A DNA stretch of 64,000 nt from Daphnia carinata (taxonomy: Eukaryota; Arthropoda; Branchiopoda; Diplostraca; Daphniidae): the NCBI RefSeq assembly GCF_022539665.2, contig NC_081331.1:9517534-9581533 (forward strand), read 5' to 3'. The stretch's first letter is position 1; each line of letters opens with the position of its first letter. The notes under the pieces were generated by a model. That model did not search any database and was not told where the DNA came from. It worked only from the letters and a program-made list of their open reading frames with translations. Below, one piece after another: positions 48,042-61,692 of this stretch. The position numbers and the translations under genes were made by a program.

Positions 48042-49961
48042 CGTGAAGGTAGTTCAGTAGAACGGGGAAGCGTCGTCAGAATCTTGAAGACACGTGACTA
48101 ATGATCAACGTGTGCAAACTTCCCCTTCTTATTTGAATTTTAAATACATTCAACTAGGCATTTACTACAAGCTATGGTAGACATCTGCCAGCGCTGGAAA
48201 ATAACAAGTTAATCATGCTTGAACGCTTTTTTCTGCGTTGAAACTTATGTAAGGTTCGAAAAAATCCGTTCCTTACTTATAATTATTGGATAGAGATGAT
48301 GAACTGTATTGTTGCACTGTTTTCGAGTATTTTTACAAAGACCAAATTGATAATTGACGAAAGGAGACTTACGGAGACAGTCTGACAGAGATGGCACTTA
48401 AAAGAAGACTCGCTGTTATGACAACTGAAAGTAGACTGCTTGGCAGTAAAAAGTAGACTGCACGGTAGAATTACTAAAAGTGGAATGCTGGCAATCAGGA
48501 AAAAGTACACCATTTATACGAAGAAGCAAGGTCGTTTAGGATTAAGTGTCCCAACGGGAATAAATATTCTGCGTGTAAATGTAAACTATGTGAAGAAGTG
48601 ACAAGTTTTTGTTGGCGGAAGAGGGGAAAAAGGGGTTGCAAGCGTGGGAAATGTAAAGAGTACGGTTGGCCGTGCCTTACACTTAGATTGGGGCTTACAC
48701 TGGGGGAAACGTACACTAGGTGAAAGTATGAATCACTTGCAACCTGAAATGTGTTTAATATTCTAGAAACATAAAACCGGATACGTGAATACTGGGTTCC
48801 TGGCTCATAAGAGAGGCAGGTGGCATTGTACATGTGCATGAGTTCAATCAGTTCAGACATCTTTCGCTGTCGTCAGTAGAGTTTAGTACGTCAGTAACTT
48901 TGTGACTGTTGGAATAAAAAAAAAAGTTTATTTTAGAAGAGATTGTATGATTTGATATGATGAGAATGCTACAAAAAGAGTCCCATTTTAAACTATTAAC
49001 TCTCCCACAAATCCGGCAGCTGTTACACCCACACCTGATATACAGGCTGAATTTTTCTCCTAACCAATTAATGGTAGAAAGTGGTAAACAAAATAATAAG
49101 AAAAGCTAATTTGCATGGAAAATGGAAATAGAAATTTGTATTCTTCTTCCGTGTACTTTTTCCTAATGTTTATACTTTTAACTTAATACTAACTCACTAT
49201 TTTATTTCCTTGCCTCGGTCACCAAATAGACACATAAACTTTCATATTACAGGGTACTGAACGATGCAGACAACAAAGACAATCAAATTAAATCATACAC
49301 CTTACATACTACCCCGATAAGCACTAATTAAGATTCCGACAACTAATTTCATTTAATTCACCAGTGAAACTCGTGATCTGGTGGAGTCAGCGTCAGTCCT
49401 TGTTATAACATCAGCAGCAAAGGGATGTCACCATAAAACAATCATTAACTACCTACGGCCTAGTCACTTCTACGGTCCTCCCAGGTTAATGGTGGAATGG
49501 ATTTTCTGGCTAATAAAACAGAAAATTCCCTGATTTACTTTGCTTATTCACCGAATTTTAAAAAAATGGCTTTACCTGGTATATATGACGTGGCGATTAA
49601 TCTGCATGCGATGTGTTGCTGGCAATACGGCGTATCCAACCTGGGAGATGTTTATGCCTGGAGAAGTTCTACAATACGGGTGCGAAGATAACGTTTACGA
49701 TTACGTGACGTCTACAGTCATCTATGTTCTTAACAAATAATTACAATCAACACGATAAAATGTAATTAAAGAACGCGCATTACCAGAAGCATTTAACTGG
49801 AAAATCTGAGGCACTTCAATCACGTCTTTCAATAAAAAAATGACCTCAGTATCGGCAAGCGAAACAAGTTGCAGTCCAGCAACTGTCCTCACATGCAGCT
49901 CTGCAGCGAATGAATTTCAACAGTGTCATCTCCGTTATATACGTTTCCTTTTCTCTGAAAA
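48042..49961. other. intergenic, protease H promoter side
   Basis: Contains the promoter of protease H (a CTTATTTGAATT block near 48126-48138 matches the TATA-side sequence of the other copies). Beyond that I see no gene. ORFs here are short and without motif. Confidence 0.4.
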
Positions 49962-50267
49962 ATGAAGCGAGGGGCGCACAAACTAACCTTGATATTGTAC
50001 CTGTATCTAATTTGCTTTTTCTTCGAATTTCTACAGAGAACGTGTGAGAAAGCTTGCCTATCCCGCCCGTTGGAACAAACGAGAACTTGCTATCTGCAAA
50101 ATTTTTGTCGGGAATGGATAGCCAAATCTGTACCGAGAAAGATGTGCGGGGAGTGGGACGACATAACCGGGGGGACTGGCTCGCAACTAAAGTTTTTGTT
50201 TTTAATGTCCTTGCCTACACATTTTGGTGCCCTTGGAAATAGAAACCTTGAACACAATATGGTATAA
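49962..50267 (+). CDS. possible small secreted Cys-containing protein, 101 aa
   Basis: The ORF begins at an ATG followed by a strong signal-peptide-like segment (LTLILYLYLICFFFEF), then five Cys residues (RTCEKAC, RTCYLQNFC, KMCGEW) within about 45 residues. A TATATA lies near 49936 and AATAAA near 50339. Against it: no recognised family, a weak hydrophobic tail after the Cys region, and a splice-acceptor-like TTTCTACAG at 50028-50036 that could mean the reading is partly intronic. Treat it as a candidate only. Confidence 0.22.
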   Translation: MKRGAHKLTLILYLYLICFFFEFLQRTCEKACLSRPLEQTRTCYLQNFCREWIAKSVPRKMCGEWDDITGGTGSQLKFLFLMSLPTHFGALGNRNLEHNMV

Positions 50268-50515
50268 ATGGCCAATACTTGGCAATTTGTATACTTTGTG
50301 TAAGTTGCAAAAATAATTGTGTTGTGCAGGGAATTGTCAATAAAATTGTTTTTTAAACAAAATTTTTGCAAAACTCATTTTCTTTATTGAATGGGTGTTT
50401 GCAATGTTCACAACTTTACAACTTATAATTAGCAACTTTCTTTCTTCTTCAGCTTGCACTATTCATAATTATTGTTGTTGCCACCTTTGACGTATGCATT
50501 TGTTTCGTTGACCTA

Positions 50516-50645
50516 TGGTTTTTCGGTAAGCATAAACAATATGTTTGAGTAATATAAAGTTGTTATTGTGTATTATTTTCACACCGCAACAACCAACAAC
50601 GACTTTATGTTACTCAAACATATTATTTATACCTAAAACAAGCAA
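50516..50645. repeat. imperfect inverted repeat / fold-back
   Basis: The left arm, ATAAACAATATGTTTGAGTA and onward (from 50532), is matched by the reverse complement of the right arm ending near 50630, with about 33 aligned bases and few differences. Weaker similarity extends outward to about 50516 and 50645. The spacer is about 15-20 bases. Two of the arm differences would be G:U pairs in RNA. It could be a MITE or a hairpin transcript. Confidence 0.6.
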
Positions 50646-50654
50646 TCATTCGCA

Positions 50655-50970
50655 TTGCTATTAAAATTACATTCATTATAATTGCTGCAGCACAAAATGG
50701 AAAGTTAATAGTTAACAGTAATAATAATTAAGTTAAGCAAGTAGAATATAGCAAAATAATTACTGTTATATGTAAATCAAAAATAATACTTATAGTTATA
50801 TGTAAATCAAATCAAGTTATTAGGAATTTAATTCATTATTATTGCTGCAAAATGCAATTCAAAATGAAAAGTTAACAGTTAATAGCAATAACAATTAAGT
50901 TAAGGAAATACAATATAACAATATAAAATAAGGTTTAGTTATATGTTAATCAAATAAAGTTATTCATTTA
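50655..50970. repeat. diverged tandem repeat, two AT-rich units
   Basis: Two copies of roughly 150-165 bp share TTCATTAT.ATTGCTGCA, GTTAATAGTTAACAG-type and ATTAAGTTAAG blocks, and TTATATGTAAATCAAA (ATGTTAATCAAA in the second copy). No coding potential. Confidence 0.55.
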
Positions 50971-51022
50971 AAAATCATATATTTATATGGCTAGAATGCG
51001 TAAAATTGTATTTAGACTTAAT

Positions 51023-51070
51023 TAGAATCTGACCGGTAGATAGCCATAGCTGTAAAAAAGAAAAAAGGCC

Positions 51071-51107
<37 letters not shown>

Positions 51108-51122
51108 GTAAAAAGGATTGCC
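51023..51122. repeat. dispersed repeat, copy 2, with long T run
   Basis: Matches 20733..20815 in order: AATCTGACCGGTAGAT, AAAAAAGGCCG, T-rich run, GGTAAAA and GATTGC. The T run has expanded to over 30 bases (about 51073-51106). Confidence 0.45.
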
Positions 51123-52049
51123 ATAAAAAAACTGTTCAAACTTCTCTTTCATTTTGTCTTGGTGATTGACCGTCTGAAATCTATTGGCTGAACTTGATTT
51201 TAATCAAGTTTTGTTGGGATACGCACCGCTTGAAAGTGCAATGGTTCGAAGCCTTAAACATGTTGTCGAATGCACTACTAGCTCGGGATAAATTGATGTT
51301 TTTTTTCGGACGGTCGGGATACTATGCCAGTGTTTTCATTCTTGAGCTACGTACCGTTTAATGAGGGACTTCGGCAACAATTTGAATCGTTAACAAAATC
51401 GACTCCCACGATTAATCAATCAATATCAGTTGTTCATCCTCTGCCTCTGTGATGCCTGGTGGTTACTCTTAAACAATTAAATAACCTGTTAAACAGGTAT
51501 CGGCCAACAGGAACTCATTAAATAAATGGCAACTCATTAAATAAGGAATACATTAAATAAACAATTTTCTATTGTAGCAAGCATTTGTTCTCTACGTAAA
51601 ACCAAAAAAAAAAAAACATATAAACACTTGTATGTAAATGTCGAGAAAATTCACAAATCATGGGGGTATGGTAATATGAATAGCACTTGCTGAACAACAT
51701 ATTAAAAAGGGAATAATAGAAAAGAGATTTTACTTGCAAACAACACCTCAATATTCCACATGAAATTTCCCATCGGTGAATAGAATACATAAATTGAATT
51801 AGAGTCTTCCGCGAAATGTACGATTTCCAGAGCAACTTCGATGCCGATATTGAACCCGCGCCCAACGAATTGCGTAGCAAATAAATGAGTTAATGGTGGA
51901 ACTGTACAATTTCAAATCGAACGGAAAGCTGTTTTGGACGGTCACAATAAGAAAAAAAGACGACAAGGAAATGGATCTATTTGGCAAAATAAGGCACCAG
52001 CTTTGATTCTAAATTACGTTTGAGTGAGTACAGAGACCAACGGTTTCAT
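51123..52049. other. TTC28 3' flank
   Basis: Probably contains the 3' UTR of the minus-strand TTC28-like gene. A small direct repeat, CTCATTAAATAA in two or three copies, lies at 51515-51558. No gene is seen. Confidence 0.4.
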
Positions 52050-55000
52050 TCAAGCGGCATCATTGGCTCTAGCGTCCGACTCGATGATGGCGACAGCATG
52101 AATCGTATTACTTTTGTTATCTTTACTAATGGCGGACGAGTCTGCGGCACGGCCGACATTGGCGTGCTGCTGATGCGGCATGGCGGTCGACAATTTCAAG
52201 TTGCGGTGTGGCGAATAGCCGCTGTAGTTCGAGTCGGTCATGGAGCGGCCATCAGCTTCGTCCCGTCTCGTCATATCCAAAATACCTTGACGGAGGGTCA
52301 TCGTGGCCGATGAAGTTGATATTTCCGCTTCGGGAGATGAAGTGTCAAAGACACTAATACGATGTTGAAGCCGTGATCCTGTGGCATGGAACGCTCCACT
52401 CGACGCGCCCCACGAAGAGCCGAATTGCTGCAATTTGGTAGGGCGGGGAGGCGGTCGTTTGGCGTAGCCAAGGTTCTTATTCAAAGCGGATGGTTCTGTT
52501 TTATCGACGAGTTCCGTCACCGTGTCAGCCAATGAGATTTGATCGAACGAATTGAAAACGTCTTCGGAAGACGCGACGCTGCTGGATCCGGTGGCTGTTG
52601 CGGCTACCGAGTTGCCGTTAGGGCCGCTGGTGTTGACCAGCAACTCGGAAAGAGGCGGAGCCAAACCAAGACCCATGTTGCGCTCGTGGTAGACGTCCGA
52701 GATTGGCATTTCTCGGTTGAGTCGGTTCATTTGCGTCGCGATGATGTGGTCTTGAATACTACGCGAACCGGCGTTGTGAGACAGCTGGACTCCGCCGGAC
52801 AATTCCGACTCTCCCGGACGTAACGAATAGATGACGCTGGATCCTTCCATTTCGTGATCCGATGGACAATTGTCTACCGGCCGTTGGTTGGTCATAGACG
52901 GACGAGTTGTGCCTCCTTTATGGAGCGTCCTCGTAGCTGCAGCAGCCGCTTTGGCCATTACTAACTTGCCCGGTTTGGAATGATGGAACACGGCGGCCGA
53001 GAAACGTTCATTGACGTGAGAAACAGCTTCACGATCGGGCGTGACATTGGTCTCGCAAATGACCGAGTCCGTGTCATCGTCCAGTTGACGCTCTACGGAT
53101 CGATGGCGACGACGTTGTTGCATAGCTGGGCCAGCAACTGGGAAAGTCGACGGAGCTTTGGCCAGCTCGCTGCGGACGCTTAGACGATCGAGCGTGTCCA
53201 GGGAGCCAGAACGAGCCGATCCTGTTTTGCCATTATTGCCATTTTCACTATCATCGGCCACAGTTTGATGCAGAGCCATCTGTCTTTTAAGTCCAGCAGC
53301 GAAGCCACCTGGCGGCTTGAAACGGGACCGTGAACGAGCGTCGGCCATCGTGTTGTTCTGCAGACCAAAGCTCTTAGCGTCTAACCTCAAACGGGATTCG
53401 TTGAACGCGCTGATATCTTCGACTTTGCGCGGATTGGATGTCGGGACTTTGCCCAGCGAGGCGGATGCTGGAGGTTGACGACGGACAGTCGACAAACCGC
53501 TTTCCCAATCGGCCGAACTGGTGGTGCTGGACGAAGAATCCGGGCGCGAAGGGTTGTTGCTTCCGCTGTTTTGCATCATAGGAGCGCCCATCTCGCTGGC
53601 CGGCGAGCTGTTTTCCTGCGACGCCAAACTTTGACGGGAGCAATACATGGAACGGATTTTGGATTGATGAGCCAACGTCAGCGACATTCGTAGACTTGGA
53701 ACTGGAACTCCTCTATCACTTCCAGCAGTACTGGACATACCAGCCAACAGGCCAGCAATGCCACCTTGTCCTCTATGACCCAAGCCTATTAATATCAAAA
53801 AAAGAAGTGAATTTTGGAACTAAGATGTACATTTTAAAAATGCTAAATAAATTTACTTGAGCGATGTACAGGATCGACGGGACTAGGAGTAAAAGCAGCG
53901 TCACTTTCGCGGCCACGTGAATCACCTCCTACGGCCGTCCTGCCGTCCGGTTCACCTCGACAGCCGCTACGAACGTAACTGCTGAACGCCGACTTGACAC
54001 TGGCGGACAAGGGCATCCGGCGAGACACCAAACTGGAATAGGTTTGATGAGTGGATGTTCCTACTCTTCCGGTTCCGTTGGCTCCCCCAGCTGTTCCGCC
54101 GTTGTTGCCAACAGATGGCGCTGAGCGTCCGGATCGATTAGATACAACGTTGCGTTGGTTGTTGGACGTTCCGTCCTGTTCCTGCTCTTCTTCTTCCTCG
54201 TCGGATGTAAGGCTCTCTACAGAGCTGGACGAGTCCAGTGATAGGCTCGTAGGGGTGTCTAAAGTTTCTAACCGAAAAGGCCAAATGAATAAAGAGATAC
54301 AAGAAAACGGAGATACATGGGAAAAGGGTTGCCGGAACCGGACATACCAAAGAGAGCCAACAGGGCTTGTAGGGCGAACTGTATGTTGCGTTTGTTGGCC
54401 AGCTTGCCCGTCCTGAGGGTAACTTCATTGCGACCGACTTCCATAAGGTCGAATCCGAGTGATGCCAACAATTCGTGGCAGCCGGGCAAACGCCAAAGCT
54501 TCACTGGAACGGGAATGTCGACACTTTCGCTCTCCAGGTCTCGTAGTCCCAACTGGACGGTAGCGTTACGCAAAACGGCCGTGATATCGTCAGTCGACGC
54601 TTCGGAACTGGCCAGCAATTTGGAAATGGCGAGGAGAGAAGGTGTTGTCAATCCCAGCAGAGCTTGAAGGCTGGCCGAGCATTGAGTCAGTCTCTCTCCT
54701 GGATCACTTTGCGGGAAGAAGACGGACGCCGGAATGTTGTTGGCGGCCGGCTCGAAACGGAACCCAACCGAAATGAGCAGCTCTTTCCAGCCACCGACTG
54801 GGCCGACTTTGTTCTCGATACTACGCTGAGTAGTGTACATGGCGTTTCGGTATCCGCGATGGATCCGCTGGAGCGATTTCTCAACTAAATGAAGCGTCAC
54901 TCGCAAAGCGTCCCGGCACTTGTCCGGCGTCTTGAGCAATTCCGTCAACGCTTGGCCCATTAAGGCCACTTTGTTGGATAGTCTCACATCAGCTCCGACC

Positions 55001-57995
55001 AAGACAAATCCTGCCCAGTTGGCTGGATGGGCAAAGTGTTTTGTGTGTTGGACCGTCTGCTGGGCCTCGGAAAGCGCCCGGCTGGCTCTAGCTCCCTAAA
55101 ATCATCATTTAAAATTAATTCGAAATGTGAGATTGAAAATGGGCAAGCATTGATTATTTTTTTTTTTACCTGCAAGAGAGAAGAGTAGAAAGTTCTCATG
55201 AAAATCTTGACGGCCGTGTCTGGGACGGGCCACAGAGAGACGAGGACTGATTGAGCTCCGGCAGCCAACAAGGCGCGAGTTAAGCCGACGACACCGTCGG
55301 AATGGGCAACTCCGTGATGATCTCGAGTGTGAACTGAGCTGACGACGACAAGACGGGCACAGAGACGCAAATTGAGGATATCAGCAGCCGTCAGGAGGAA
55401 TTCGGACAAGGCCGGCAAGTCCGCTGTGGCGGCCGAAGACGACGGAGCAACTCCCGAAGCCACCGATTTGATGTCGTCGTCTTGTTGATGGAGAGACGGA
55501 CGAGTACTTCCAGTCTGACTGGCTCCGTCGCCATCGCTAGCGGCCAGGCCGTCCATGGAAGGAGCCAAAACGATGGCCGAAAGTTTCCACGAGACGTGAG
55601 TAGCAAAGTGAATGCATTCGACTTGAGACAGGTGACGCAAAACGGCATCTTTGGTGGCGGCCGCTCCGGCCAGCAGCGAAGGCGTTTGCAACATTTCAGC
55701 GACGACAACAGCTTCTTGTTCGGCGTAAGGAATATCCGTCCAGCCCCATTGTTCCACAACTGATTGACTCATTTTTGGGTTGCCAATAACCAGCGCTGAT
55801 GTGGCCGGCTGCTGTTCCAGCGAATCGCCACCTACCATGCCGGAAGAGTAACTGGATAGCGAGACGGCCGTCAGCGGACCAGCCGAACGCGTTTGATGCA
55901 TTTGCAGTAGTTTGTTATTGCGACTGGCGCTCTTTTGTCCAGTCCGCAATGATGTCAGAGACGGACTGACGATCAAACTGAACCGTTCGCACAGGTAATC
56001 ATTGCTGCTCTGCGGTTTGAGGAGGGAGAACGGGACGAGGTAGAGGTCTCCGTCCAGCACTAGAACGAGTTCTCGTGATGTAGAGCTGGCCGAAAGTGGT
56101 GATTGCCCGTATTGCGTCAAACGGTCCTCGACGGGCGCCAAGAGCAGATCGTAAAGCGAACGAAGACAGGCCGGTCCTTGCCAGATGCTACGACGCGAAT
56201 GGCGTAAGCTGCCCGGTCTCGAGACGGACGACAGCTGGCTGGCCGACTGTCCGCTGTTGATTGATACACTTCCCAGGCTGAACAGGCTGGACAGACTGTA
56301 GTTGCTGCTGTTGAACGCGTGAGAACGGTTGACCATCCGCAAGAAACCGGATCGATCTCCTTCCTGATTCATTTTATCGCCGAGTTCGCCTAAATGTTGG
56401 GACCAAAGGTCTTCCAGGTCGCCGTTGTCTTCGCGCCCGTTGCCGCCGCCACTCGATTGCCATTCGACTCCGAGAGCTTCCCGAATTCCCTGGATGTACT
56501 GGTCCAGTAAAGATCCTTCCCCTTTGGCTGATTCCATTTCGTTCTCTTGGCCAGCATTGCCGGAATCGGAAGCATCAGCTCTCGTTCCATTGACTCCTTC
56601 CGGATTGATGGCTGCTTGATGGAATGCTACGACACCTTTAGTGGGCACAATCAACCAGCAGTAGAGATAGCCGGCCGCCAAGCTGTAGTAGAGGACGGAC
56701 GCTTTTTGTTTGTTGACAATCTCCATGATTTGCTCGACGCTAGTTGGTAACGAGTCGTCGAAAAGGGCAACTCTTCCATGACTACCGCGGGTTTCAGCGT
56801 CACTTGTGGCTGCTCCTTGGCGTTCCAGCAGCAGATCGACAAAAGCTCGGGTCCGTCCGCGTTCCGCCACTAAAAGAGCTTCACTGGATCGTCCCAAATC
56901 GACCAAAACTCGTTGGAGGACTTGGTAGCAGGCCGTCTGGAGGTCGAAGAGTGATAGACGGTAATCGGCACTGCCTCTGGCTTCCCGCCGGACGGCTTCT
57001 AGGAGTCCAGCAGCCCGTTCCATGTGCACTTGAGTCCCTTCCAAATCGCCCGAGCCCCAAAGAGCAAGTCCGAGTCGGTGTCGGATGCGGGCCTCTTCTT
57101 CGCGGAGGCTCAGAGCCTCCGAGATTTGGAGGCCTTGCTGGAGATAAGCGACGGCCTGACTGGGATTGCCCAGGGCGTGGTGTAACCGGCCCAAACTGGC
57201 GAAAGCTTTCGTCTTGGCTACTTTGTCGTTGATTTGCGCCGCCATGCTCAAATGCTGTTCCTGGCAATGGACGGCCTCGTCAAGCCGGCCGAGCGCCTCC
57301 TGAGTGGCTCCGAGATTGCCGTAAGCCCGGCACTGGCCACCGGACGAGCCCGTTTCTTCGGCTAATCGAAGATCGAGTTGGTGGTACTGGAGCGCTTTGG
57401 TATGTTCGCCCATTTGCTGGTAGACGCAGCCGAGTCCGCTGGCCGCTTCGGCTTCGACTTGGCGGTCGTTGAGTTTTCGAGCGATGGAAATTTGATGTTC
57501 CAGGCACGAAACGGCCTGTTCGAAATTGCCCAGCACGCTGTGAAGCTGGCCGAGCTCTCCGTACGCCTGGGCTTTGGCCGCCGTGTTGCCCAGCTCGTGG
57601 GCCACGACCAGCCGCTTCTCGAAACAAACGAGCGCCTGTTGGAGGTTGCCCAGGCATCGATGCGACTGGCCCAGTCCGCGGTAAGCGTGCTCCTGGTCTC
57701 GGAGACTCTTGGTCTTGAGAGCGACGGCCAGACACTGTTCGTGGCACTTGATGGCTTCGTCATAATCACCGAGAGCGTCGTAGCAGTCACCTAAATTGCC
57801 GAACGCTCTTCCCTTGTCCAGCATGGCGGTGGCCGTCGACAATTGAGCTAACGTCGCCAGCTGTTGTTCGAAATAGCCGATGGCTTCCTCGTAGTGTCCC
57901 ATGTTCAACCGGGCGATTCCCAAATTGCCTGTTTTAAAAAAAAAAGAACCGGTCCAAACAAAAAATTTGAGTACTGGAATTGTTTTTGGAACAAA

Positions 57996-58029
<34 letters not shown>

Positions 58030-60774
58030 AATGAAAGGGAAGGGAAGGGAAGGGAAAAGAAGCGATTTGTACCGTGAGCTTGTGCTTCCATCGTCGAGTC
58101 CCTAAGCTCTTTGGCGCGGTCCAGCTGTTCCTCGTAGCACTTGATGGCATGCGTGTAGTTGCCCAGTGCCATGTGGACGCTTGCCAAGTGGCCGTGAGCT
58201 CGACATTCTCCGCGGACATCGCCCGTCTCTTGTCTCAGTGTCAACTCTTGCGTGTAACAACCCAGGGCCTTATCTTGATAGCCCATATGCCGATGGGCGA
58301 CGGCCAGAGCCGCGTACGACGACGCTTCCATGTTCTTCTCGCGCATCTGCTTGGCCAGCTGCAATTGTTTCTGGTAAATGTTGACGGCCTCTTCCGCCTG
58401 GTTCATCTTGAGCATCAGGTCGCCAATGTTGCCCAGGGCTCTGAATTTGCCGACAGCGTGCTTGGTGATGTGCGTTATGGTGAGGAAGTACCTCTGGCAT
58501 TCCAGGGCCGTCTCCATGTTGCCCAGGGCCAAATGGGAGAGACCCAGGTTGCAGTAGGCCCGGCCCATGTTCATCTTGTCCTGCAAGTCTTTGGCCAGGG
58601 CCAGATCCTGGTCGTAGTATCTTATGGCCTCTTTGAAGTTGCCCAGGCAGTAGTGAGCGTAGCCGAGGAAATGACAGGCTTTGGCCTCTCCTTCAACGTC
58701 CTGCAGCTCCTGGGAGAGCATCAAGTACTGTTCGTAAAAGGTCACGGCCGCCCCGAATTCCGCCCGCGAGCTGTGGCAGTTGCCCAAGTTGAGGAGAGCG
58801 CAGGCCTCGCCGGCCGTGTCTTTCAGCTCGCGGGCAATGTTCAAATGGCTGTGGTAGTGCAGGATGGCCATGTCGTGCATGTGAAGCGCCTGGTAAGCGA
58901 CGGCCAGGTTCCCGTGAGTCGACGCCTCCGAGCTCCTGTCGTTCACCTCTTTGGATATCGTCAGCTCTTGTTTGTGGTATTTAATGGCCTGCTCGTAGTA
59001 ACCCATGGCGCTGTACGCGTTGCCGATGTTGCCGTAAGCCCTGCCCATGCCGGCCCTGTCCTGCAACACCCGGGCAATGTTCAGATGGGCTTGGTGCAGC
59101 TTCAGGGCCGCGTCGTGATCGCCCAGGAGCTGGTAGACGATGCCCAGGTTGGAACAGGCTCTGCCTTCCGCCACTTTATCTCGGGTGGCCAGGGCCATGT
59201 CCAGCTGTCGTTCGTGCCACCTTTTGGCTTGCCCGTAGTCCGACATGCACCGGGCGGCGTGACCCAGGCCGGCGTAAGCTCTGGCTTCGATGTTCCTGTC
59301 GTTGAGCTCCTGGGCGATGTGGAGCACGTGATTGTGGAAGGTGATGGCCCGCTCGAAATTCCGCCGGAAATGGTGCGACGAGCCCAGGTTGGAGTAGGCC
59401 CGGGCTTCTTCCACCCGGTTGCCCAGCTGTTTGGCTATCCTCAAGTGTTCCATGTGACACTCGACGGCCGCTTCGAAATCGCCCATCGCCAGGTAGACGG
59501 CTCCAACGTTGCCAACTTCACGGGCTTCCGGCAACCTCTCGCCCAGTTGCTTCACCAATTGCAAGCACTGTTTATGACTGGCCAGCGCGTTCGGATAGTC
59601 CCCAATGGCCGTGTAAACGTGACCTATTGAAGTAAATACAAAACGAAATGGCTCGTTAGTCGTTAATTTTTTTTTTTTTTTTGTGGCACGTCCGCCATTA
59701 TGAATGGCCATGCTGTTCTAATTGAAGGGGCGTGAAACTTGATTAGATTTTTTGTTGTTTTTTTTTTTGTTTTGTTTTTTACCGAGACTAGTCAAGGCCA
59801 ATGCGGCCGCTTGGTTATCTTTGCACTTCATGGCCAGCACGAGCTGGTAGCGATGCGACGTCAACGCCTCTTTGAAATTGCCTTTGCTGAAATAGGCCGA
59901 TCCGAGGTTGCCGTGGGCACGACATTCTCCCACCGTATCGCCCAGCGATTTGGCAACGGACAGATCCTGTTGCATGTAGCTGATGGCCTGCAAAAAATGA
60001 TGGCGGGGTTATGTGATTGGTTTTTTTTTTTTTTTTTTTTTTTTTTTGTTTTTTAGTTTTTTAATTATTATTAGATGGATAGGGGATATGGTTTTTTACC
60101 TGGTCGAGCATGGAGAGCGCCCAGTAGGCGGAAGACAGGGCCGAGAAGACGGATCCGCGCAACTTGAGGGAGCAAGTTCCGATCCTTAGAGCGGCTTCCA
60201 GGACGACGACGGCCGCCTTGTAATGACCGGCGGCCAGTAGCTCCTGGCCAATGACCGAAATGACGACGAAAGGTGACTTGTCCAGGCGCATGGCCTGCAG
60301 TTGCCTGTAGGTCGGTTCCAAGGTGGACCGCAACGGCGATTTCATGGCCGCCTCCACCAAACCGGCTAGTAGCTGCAGGGATTTCGGATCCTGGGCAAGA
60401 CCCGAGCTGAAGGCCGCCAAAGCATCTGAATGCCGTCCGAGACATTGCAGCGCCACTCCTTGCCGGTAATAACCCTAATTTTTTTTGTTTTTTGTTTGTT
60501 TGTTTTTTTTCAAAAAGAAAAACCATTGAAACATTTTGAATATGGAAATTTTCAAATTAAAAAAAAAAAATGAGTTACGGTAGTAGCTTACTGGGACCAT
60601 CAGCAAAAAACAACAGGGAAATTACATAATATACATATTTTTTTTTTTTTTTTTTTTTTTTTTAATGAGCCGGAAAGATGTTGGAACAAAGTACGATAAG
60701 AACGACAAAAGGTTATAATAACGTGCTGGCCGCCATTCGTTGACGACACTTTAACATCCATATAAGCAAAGAGG

Positions 60775-60814
<40 letters not shown>

Positions 60815-61561
60815 GAGGTTAAGTAGACAAGAAGTGAGGGACAAATGATCTCACGAAAAGGAAAAGGAAACAAGAAAAACAAAAAAAAAAGAGAGGGAAA
60901 TAATTTTTAATGGAAGCGGGTTTGGACGGGGCGTAATCAGTCAGAGCTCCATGGTCAACATCACTCGGCAATTAGACGAATGACGGCCAAGATTGACGTT
61001 CTTTTTTTTTTTTTACCCACCACACAGAACCTTGAAAATGCAAAATTAGAAAAGAAAAAAAAAAAAAAACGCGCTAAATTGTGCGTTTTTTTTTTTTCCT
61101 CAAAGCGGGAGGAAGTCATTTTTTTGTGTGTGTGTGTTACTAACCAGTTCATCTTTGATGACTGGAGCCGCTAATAGATCCGGGAACGTTTATTTACTTG
61201 CCCTTTTTTTTTTTTTTTTTTTAGTTTAAATGGATGTCTGCGTGGCTCTTTGTTGTGTCTGTGTGTCATTGTGTGTGTATGTGTGTGTGTGTTACGAATT
61301 ACAATTTATTTACTCTTTGCTTTGCTTGTAGTTTGGCTTGGGAAAAAAAAAAAAAATAAATAAATAAATTTGCAATCAGCCGCCCAAAAGAGCTGCGGGC
61401 AGGAAAAACAACGTTCCGAAGAGAAACGCCGCTATCGAAAATGCAAATGCAGTGGCACGTCACAAAAGACGCGGGCTCTTTTCTTTTTTCCCGAAAGCAC
61501 AAACAGAAAGTTTCACCAAAAAAAAAAAAAAAAAAAATCTACACACATTGAAGATTCAAAG

Positions 61562-61599
<38 letters not shown>

Positions 61600-61629
61600 A
61601 AGGATTTAGAGGGGGAAAAAAAAGGGTGC

Positions 61630-61692
<63 letters not shown>

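Noticed and set aside
58074-59630. 518-codon open frame on the plus strand opposite TTC28
   Set aside because: It is antisense to the long TPR exon and exists because that exon uses codons whose complement lacks stops. It has no start context or domain of its own.
61565-61690. Tandem GT and GA runs as a possible CRISPR or satellite array
   Set aside because: They are simple dinucleotide microsatellites in an intron of a eukaryotic gene, with no spacer/repeat structure.
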